Assembly: GCF_000720725.1 (NCBI RefSeq)
Contig: NZ_JOCQ01000006.1
Location: 107,655 to 171,654 of the forward strand
Origin: Streptomyces rimosus subsp. rimosus
GTDB taxonomy: Bacteria; Actinomycetota; Actinomycetes; Streptomycetales; Streptomycetaceae
Direction of reading: 5' to 3'
Length of the DNA: 64,000 bases
Shown piece by piece: positions 60,600 through 64,000 of the stretch (positions are counted from its first letter, which is position 1; each line of letters opens with the position of its first letter). A program made the translations under genes and the position numbers. Under the pieces are notes generated by a model. That model saw nothing but the letters and a program-made list of their open reading frames with translations. It was not told the origin of the DNA and did no database searches.

Positions 60600-62350
60600 G
60601 AGGTGCTCCGGGGGCAGGTGAGGGCGGCCGTGGGCACGGCGGGGCCGCCGCCCGTGGCCCCGGGCCCGACCGGAGAGGCGATACGGACGTATCCCGCCTC
60701 CCGGTCTGCCGCGCGCCCCCACCGCGTCAGCAGGTTGGCCTTGGCGGGCAGCGGCGCGCCCGCCAGCAGCGCGCGCAGTTCGTCCGGTTCGCCGTGCGCG
60801 GCGCTCCGCTCGCGCAGCACGCCGCGCACCGCGCGCCACAGTTCACCTTCCAGCGCCGGGTGCCGGTCGGCGACCGCGGCGGCCATCTCGGCGAGGTGGT
60901 TGACGAGCAGGCAGTAGACGACACGGTCCCAGCCGCGCTCGCGGTCGTACACCAGGGGCCGCGCCACGTCCCCGGGCAGCCCGGCGAGGAACGCCGCGTG
61001 CGGGCCGCCGGGCAGCAGCTTGGTGCCCTCCAGGTCGCGGAAGAGGACCTGTGCGGGCGTGCCGTGGTGGTCGACGCCGAGCACGACGTTCTGGAGGTGC
61101 GGTTCGAGGACGACACCGTGGTCGAAGAAGGCGGCCAGCACGGGCGGTACGAGCAGCGACAGGTACGCGTCCCACCAGCTGAGCGCCACCACCGGCCCGG
61201 CGCCGGGCAGCAGTGCGCCGAACTGGGCGTCACTGGTGGGGTGTTCGTCGGCCACGGCGGCGGCCAGCAGCGGGGTGACGCCGGGCCGCAGCCGCTCCCC
61301 CAGCCCCTCCCGCACGATGACGCCGAGCCCTTCGGCCAGTTCCCGGTCGCCCACGTCCACGGTGCGGTAGCCGGGTTCGCGCAGCAGGTCGCAGCCGGGG
61401 AAGCGCGCGGCGAGGGCGGTGGCGACCGGTTCCAGGTGGCGGGTGAGGGCGACCGCGCCGCGCAGTTCGTAGTCGGCGTTCTTGCGTACGCAGTTGGTGA
61501 TGCGGGTGTTGAGGCTGAACTTGAGGAAGGCGTGGCCGTCGTAGAGCGTGCGGACGGACGCGGTGGGCGCGAACGCCTCGCCGCGCTCTCCCAGGTCGAG
61601 CAGGTCCCTGCGCCGTACGGCGTCCCTGAGGGCGGGGTGCGCGCCCAGCATCGCGTACTGCCAGGGGTGCGCGGGCAGCAGCCGGTAGCCGTCGGGCACC
61701 TCGCCCTGCCGGTCCAGGGCGGGGAGCGCGGTGGGCGTGGCGGCTTCCTCGCGTACGCATTCGGCGCGTACGGCCAGGTGCCGCAGCCGGAAGCGGGCCC
61801 CGGCCTCGGGCGCGTAGCGAGCCCAGTCGGCGGCACTGCCCGTACGGGACTTGGGCGTCGGGTGGAAGCGGTGTCCGAACAGCAGTGACTGTTCGGAGCG
61901 AAGGTAGCGGGCGTGCGGCCCGGTGCCGCGGTCGTCGTCCCCCGCGGGGGCCGCGGCACGGCGCAGGGCGGCGGTGACGCCCGCGTGGCTGGACGCGACC
62001 TGCGCGCGGAATTCCTCGTTCCGTACGCCGGTACGCAGCTCCAGCTCGCGCTGCGCGCACGCGGCCAGTTCCTGCCAGCCCAGTTCGTGCCAGCCGCCGT
62101 CGCGCCACTGCCCGGCGGGGCCGCGGAAGCGGTGAGCCCCGGTCAGCGAGGTGCGGCGCAGCTTGATCCGCAGCAGTTCGCCGCAGCGCGGCAGGCGCAG
62201 CAGCAGGTGGTCACCGGTCAGGGCGGTCTGCTGTTCCGGGCCGCAGATCTCGCGCAGCAGGCAGTTGAGGAGGGTGTGGGCGACGGGTTCGTCGGCGGTG
62301 AGCGGGACCGTGGGGGCGGTACCGGCCGTACGGGAGGGGGCGAGGGGCAT
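60596..62350 (-). CDS. NIS siderophore synthetase (IucA/IucC family) 1
   Basis: A complete 584-residue NRPS-independent siderophore synthetase that joins a carboxylic acid such as citrate to an amine using ATP. Motifs in order: SSHAGV (about 120), GHRFHPTPKSRTG, LLPAHPWQYAML (HPWQ), KFSLNTRITNCVRKN (ATP site), VVLEPHLQNVVL and LFRDLEGTKLL, and a helical C-terminal domain ending with a basic/Pro-rich tail. ATG 62350 has GGAG 8 bases upstream. Translationally coupled to the decarboxylase, so both work in one pathway. Confidence 0.93.
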   Translation of the reverse strand: MPLAPSRTAGTAPTVPLTADEPVAHTLLNCLLREICGPEQQTALTGDHLLLRLPRCGELLRIKLRRTSLTGAHRFRGPAGQWRDGGWHELGWQELAACAQRELELRTGVRNEEFRAQVASSHAGVTAALRRAAAPAGDDDRGTGPHARYLRSEQSLLFGHRFHPTPKSRTGSAADWARYAPEAGARFRLRHLAVRAECVREEAATPTALPALDRQGEVPDGYRLLPAHPWQYAMLGAHPALRDAVRRRDLLDLGERGEAFAPTASVRTLYDGHAFLKFSLNTRITNCVRKNADYELRGAVALTRHLEPVATALAARFPGCDLLREPGYRTVDVGDRELAEGLGVIVREGLGERLRPGVTPLLAAAVADEHPTSDAQFGALLPGAGPVVALSWWDAYLSLLVPPVLAAFFDHGVVLEPHLQNVVLGVDHHGTPAQVLFRDLEGTKLLPGGPHAAFLAGLPGDVARPLVYDRERGWDRVVYCLLVNHLAEMAAAVADRHPALEGELWRAVRGVLRERSAAHGEPDELRALLAGAPLPAKANLLTRWGRAADREAGYVRIASPVGPGATGGGPAVPTAALTCPRSTS

Positions 62351-62416
62351 TGCGCGGACTCCAGCAAGGGGGTGGGAGCGGAAACCTGGAGGGGCCTCGG
62401 CGCGCCGAGGTGGTGA

Positions 62417-64000
62417 TCACCGGCCCGGTGCGGCCAGGTAGTTCGGCCCGGTGACGTAGTGCTTGTTGATGTCCGACGCCCCCGACCGCCGCTTCGTGAG
62501 CAGGCTGCCGGCCGTGACCATGGCTTTGACCGGCAGCCGGTCGGCGTCCAGGACGCGGGTGCGCAGCACGGCGGCAGCCGCTCCGGGGGCGGCGTCCAGC
62601 CGGTCCACGGCCTCCGTCAGGCGCGCGCGGAGCTGCCCGAGCAGCACCGGCAGCGGCGCGCGTCCGAGCCGGGCCAGTTCGAAGGCGAGGGCCCCGGCGC
62701 ACAGGTGGACGGTGATGGTGGTGAACACGTCCGCCACCGGGGCGTCGCTGCCCACCAGGATGCGGCGGTCGGTGAAGCCGCACAGGTCGGCGGCGTCCCC
62801 GCCGAGCACGGCGGCCAGCCGGACGGTGTTCACCCGCGGCCCGTCGTTGTCCTTGAGCAGCAGGCGCAGGCGCGGGCGTCCGGCGACCTCGTCCAGGACG
62901 AGCGAGGTGTTCTGCTGGTGCGACTCCAGCGCGATGCCGTACGCGAAGAGGGTGGTGTGCCAGTCCAGCAGGAGGGTCAGGTAGGCGTCGAGGAGGGCGA
63001 GCAGGTCGCCGCCGTAGAAGCGGCGGGCGAGGTCGTCGGCGACGAGGGAGCCGTCCGGCATCCGGGCCGCGAGCGCGGCCACCGGCACCACCCGCGCGCC
63101 GCGCAGACCGCTGGATCCGCGCAGACCGCGCAGGCTCCGTGCGGCGGCGGGGCCCCCGCTCCCGCACACGGCCGCCGTGCCGCCGCTGCCCCGGGGGTAG
63201 CGGCGCACCAGAGTGGCCAGCAGGTCGTGCCCGGCGTCCAGGTGGGTGGTCTCGTCGGCGAGGAGCACGGTTTCGGCGAAGCGCGGGTGGCGGGCGACGA
63301 CCGTTTCCAGGAGGCGCTGGCCCACCGCGCCGTCCACGAGGGTGCCCGGTTTCATGCCGCGCCGGTTGAGGCGGCCCAGGGTGGCGGTGGCGAGCGGCAG
63401 TTTGAGGTGGGTGTACGGGTCGTCGGTGACGGCGACGGTCCGCATCGACAGGGTGGGCCGTACCCGCAGCCACGCGCGGTCGGCGAGCCGCGCCTCGCCC
63501 TCCAGGCCGCGTACGCGCAGCGCTTCGGCCAGCGGCCCGTCGGCGGTGAGCGGGTGGACGGGCAGCGCGAGGTGGCTGTCGTCCAGCCGGGGCAGGCCCA
63601 GGTCCGCGGGGGTGGGCCACCAGTGGGGCAGCGCCGCCGGATCGCCGTTGACGTGCTCGTACGGGAGGGCCAGCCAGCGCAGCGCGAAGCCGGGCGCGAA
63701 CTCGGGCGCGTAGGCGCGGACCTGGCCGGTGTCCAGGCCGATGCGGGCCCGGCCGGTGGGATAGACGGGGTGGTCGCGGTGGGCGGCGAGGGTGTCGTAG
63801 TCGAGTGCGCCACCGGGGCCGCACCAGGCCCGGTCGCCGTCGTACGCGCCGTTCGCGCCGGACGCCACGGCATGCGTGCCCAGTGCCCCGCCGCGGCCCC
63901 CGCCGCTCGCGCCGGCCGCCGGCCCGCTGTTCCCGCCGTACGCCCCGCCGCCCGTGTGCGGGCCGAGCCGGCCGACCACCGCGGCACGCTCCGCGGCCTG
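62417..64000 (-). CDS. NIS siderophore synthetase (IucA/IucC family) 2, partial
   Basis: The frame runs open off the right edge, so the N terminus is missing; 528 codons are visible. HPVYPTGRARIGLDTGQVRAY, LRVRPTLSMRTVAVTDDPYTH, KLPLATATLGRLNRRGMKPG, ALESHQQNTSLVLDE and LLLKDNDGPRVN match the IucA/IucC family. A Gly/Ala/Ser-rich low-complexity insert lies just inside the visible start. The usual HPWQ is replaced by HPLT. A second synthetase next to the first indicates a siderophore with two condensations on one carboxylate. Confidence 0.9.
   Translation of the reverse strand, partial: QAAERAAVVGRLGPHTGGGAYGGNSGPAAGASGGGRGGALGTHAVASGANGAYDGDRAWCGPGGALDYDTLAAHRDHPVYPTGRARIGLDTGQVRAYAPEFAPGFALRWLALPYEHVNGDPAALPHWWPTPADLGLPRLDDSHLALPVHPLTADGPLAEALRVRGLEGEARLADRAWLRVRPTLSMRTVAVTDDPYTHLKLPLATATLGRLNRRGMKPGTLVDGAVGQRLLETVVARHPRFAETVLLADETTHLDAGHDLLATLVRRYPRGSGGTAAVCGSGGPAAARSLRGLRGSSGLRGARVVPVAALAARMPDGSLVADDLARRFYGGDLLALLDAYLTLLLDWHTTLFAYGIALESHQQNTSLVLDEVAGRPRLRLLLKDNDGPRVNTVRLAAVLGGDAADLCGFTDRRILVGSDAPVADVFTTITVHLCAGALAFELARLGRAPLPVLLGQLRARLTEAVDRLDAAPGAAAAVLRTRVLDADRLPVKAMVTAGSLLTKRRSGASDINKHYVTGPNYLAAPGR

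Overview
The window is high-GC DNA with strong G/C preference at third codon positions, many GTG/TTG starts, frequent ATGA/GTGA gene overlaps and only one in-frame TTA codon that I noticed. Together with the families present (SoxR of actinomycete type, roadblock proteins, DUF5925 ATPase, NIS siderophore genes) this fits a Streptomyces or close relative chromosome. I see no tRNA, rRNA, CRISPR array, insertion sequence or integrase. Both ends cut genes: an MFS transporter on the left and an IucA/IucC siderophore synthetase on the right.

Layout. 0-6.3 kb: end of an MHS-type transporter, a putative alpha/beta hydrolase, a zinc-ribbon protein, an OFA-type MFS transporter with its 37-residue partner, and an amidase. 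6.3-10.3 kb: SoxR, then a fatty-acid-like block (MaoC hydratase, TetR regulator, acyl-CoA dehydrogenase, a second TetR regulator). 10.3-15.6 kb: urea transporter facing a three-gene MoxR / HEXXH-VWA / unknown module. 15.7-18.5 kb: a small membrane protein, a tandem pair of secreted ricin-type lectins, and a decayed copy of the membrane protein, i.e. a local duplication. 18.4-21.1 kb: zinc alcohol dehydrogenase and aldehyde dehydrogenase. 21.2-25.9 kb: imine-reductase-like oxidoreductase, methyltransferase, MFS and CitMHS transporters. 26.1-33.6 kb: homogentisate dioxygenase, HutC-type GntR regulator, poly-gamma-glutamate hydrolase, MFS, a stand-alone type ISP domain protein and a class III CoA transferase.

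33.8-39.9 kb: an ECF sigma factor/zinc anti-sigma pair divergent from a three-gene operon (DUF4331, TPR, NicO-type metal transporter) whose upstream region carries a SigK-like promoter. 40-42.3 kb: membrane Ser/Thr kinase (with the TTA codon) facing a secreted SGNH esterase. 42.8-53 kb: an exopolysaccharide-type locus (membrane protein, BioF2-type acyltransferase, two GT2 glycosyltransferases, polysaccharide deacetylase, a 1303-residue flippase fusion, glycoside hydrolase). 53-57 kb: DUF5925 AAA ATPase, a GntR-VOC-dimethylargininase operon and a GNAT enzyme. 57.2-59.3 kb: three roadblock-like proteins with a DUF4388-like protein. 59.3-64 kb: NIS siderophore genes.

The strongest regulatory reading is that two TetR circuits can be traced from sequence alone: one 15-bp site (TGAGCAAGCGCTTAG) lies 66-70 bp before both maoC and its tetR, and a different 17-bp inverted repeat lies both beside the second tetR/acyl-CoA dehydrogenase and, 11.5 kb away, in front of the aldehyde/alcohol dehydrogenase pair. 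These, and the sigK-like module, are the most promising undescribed units.
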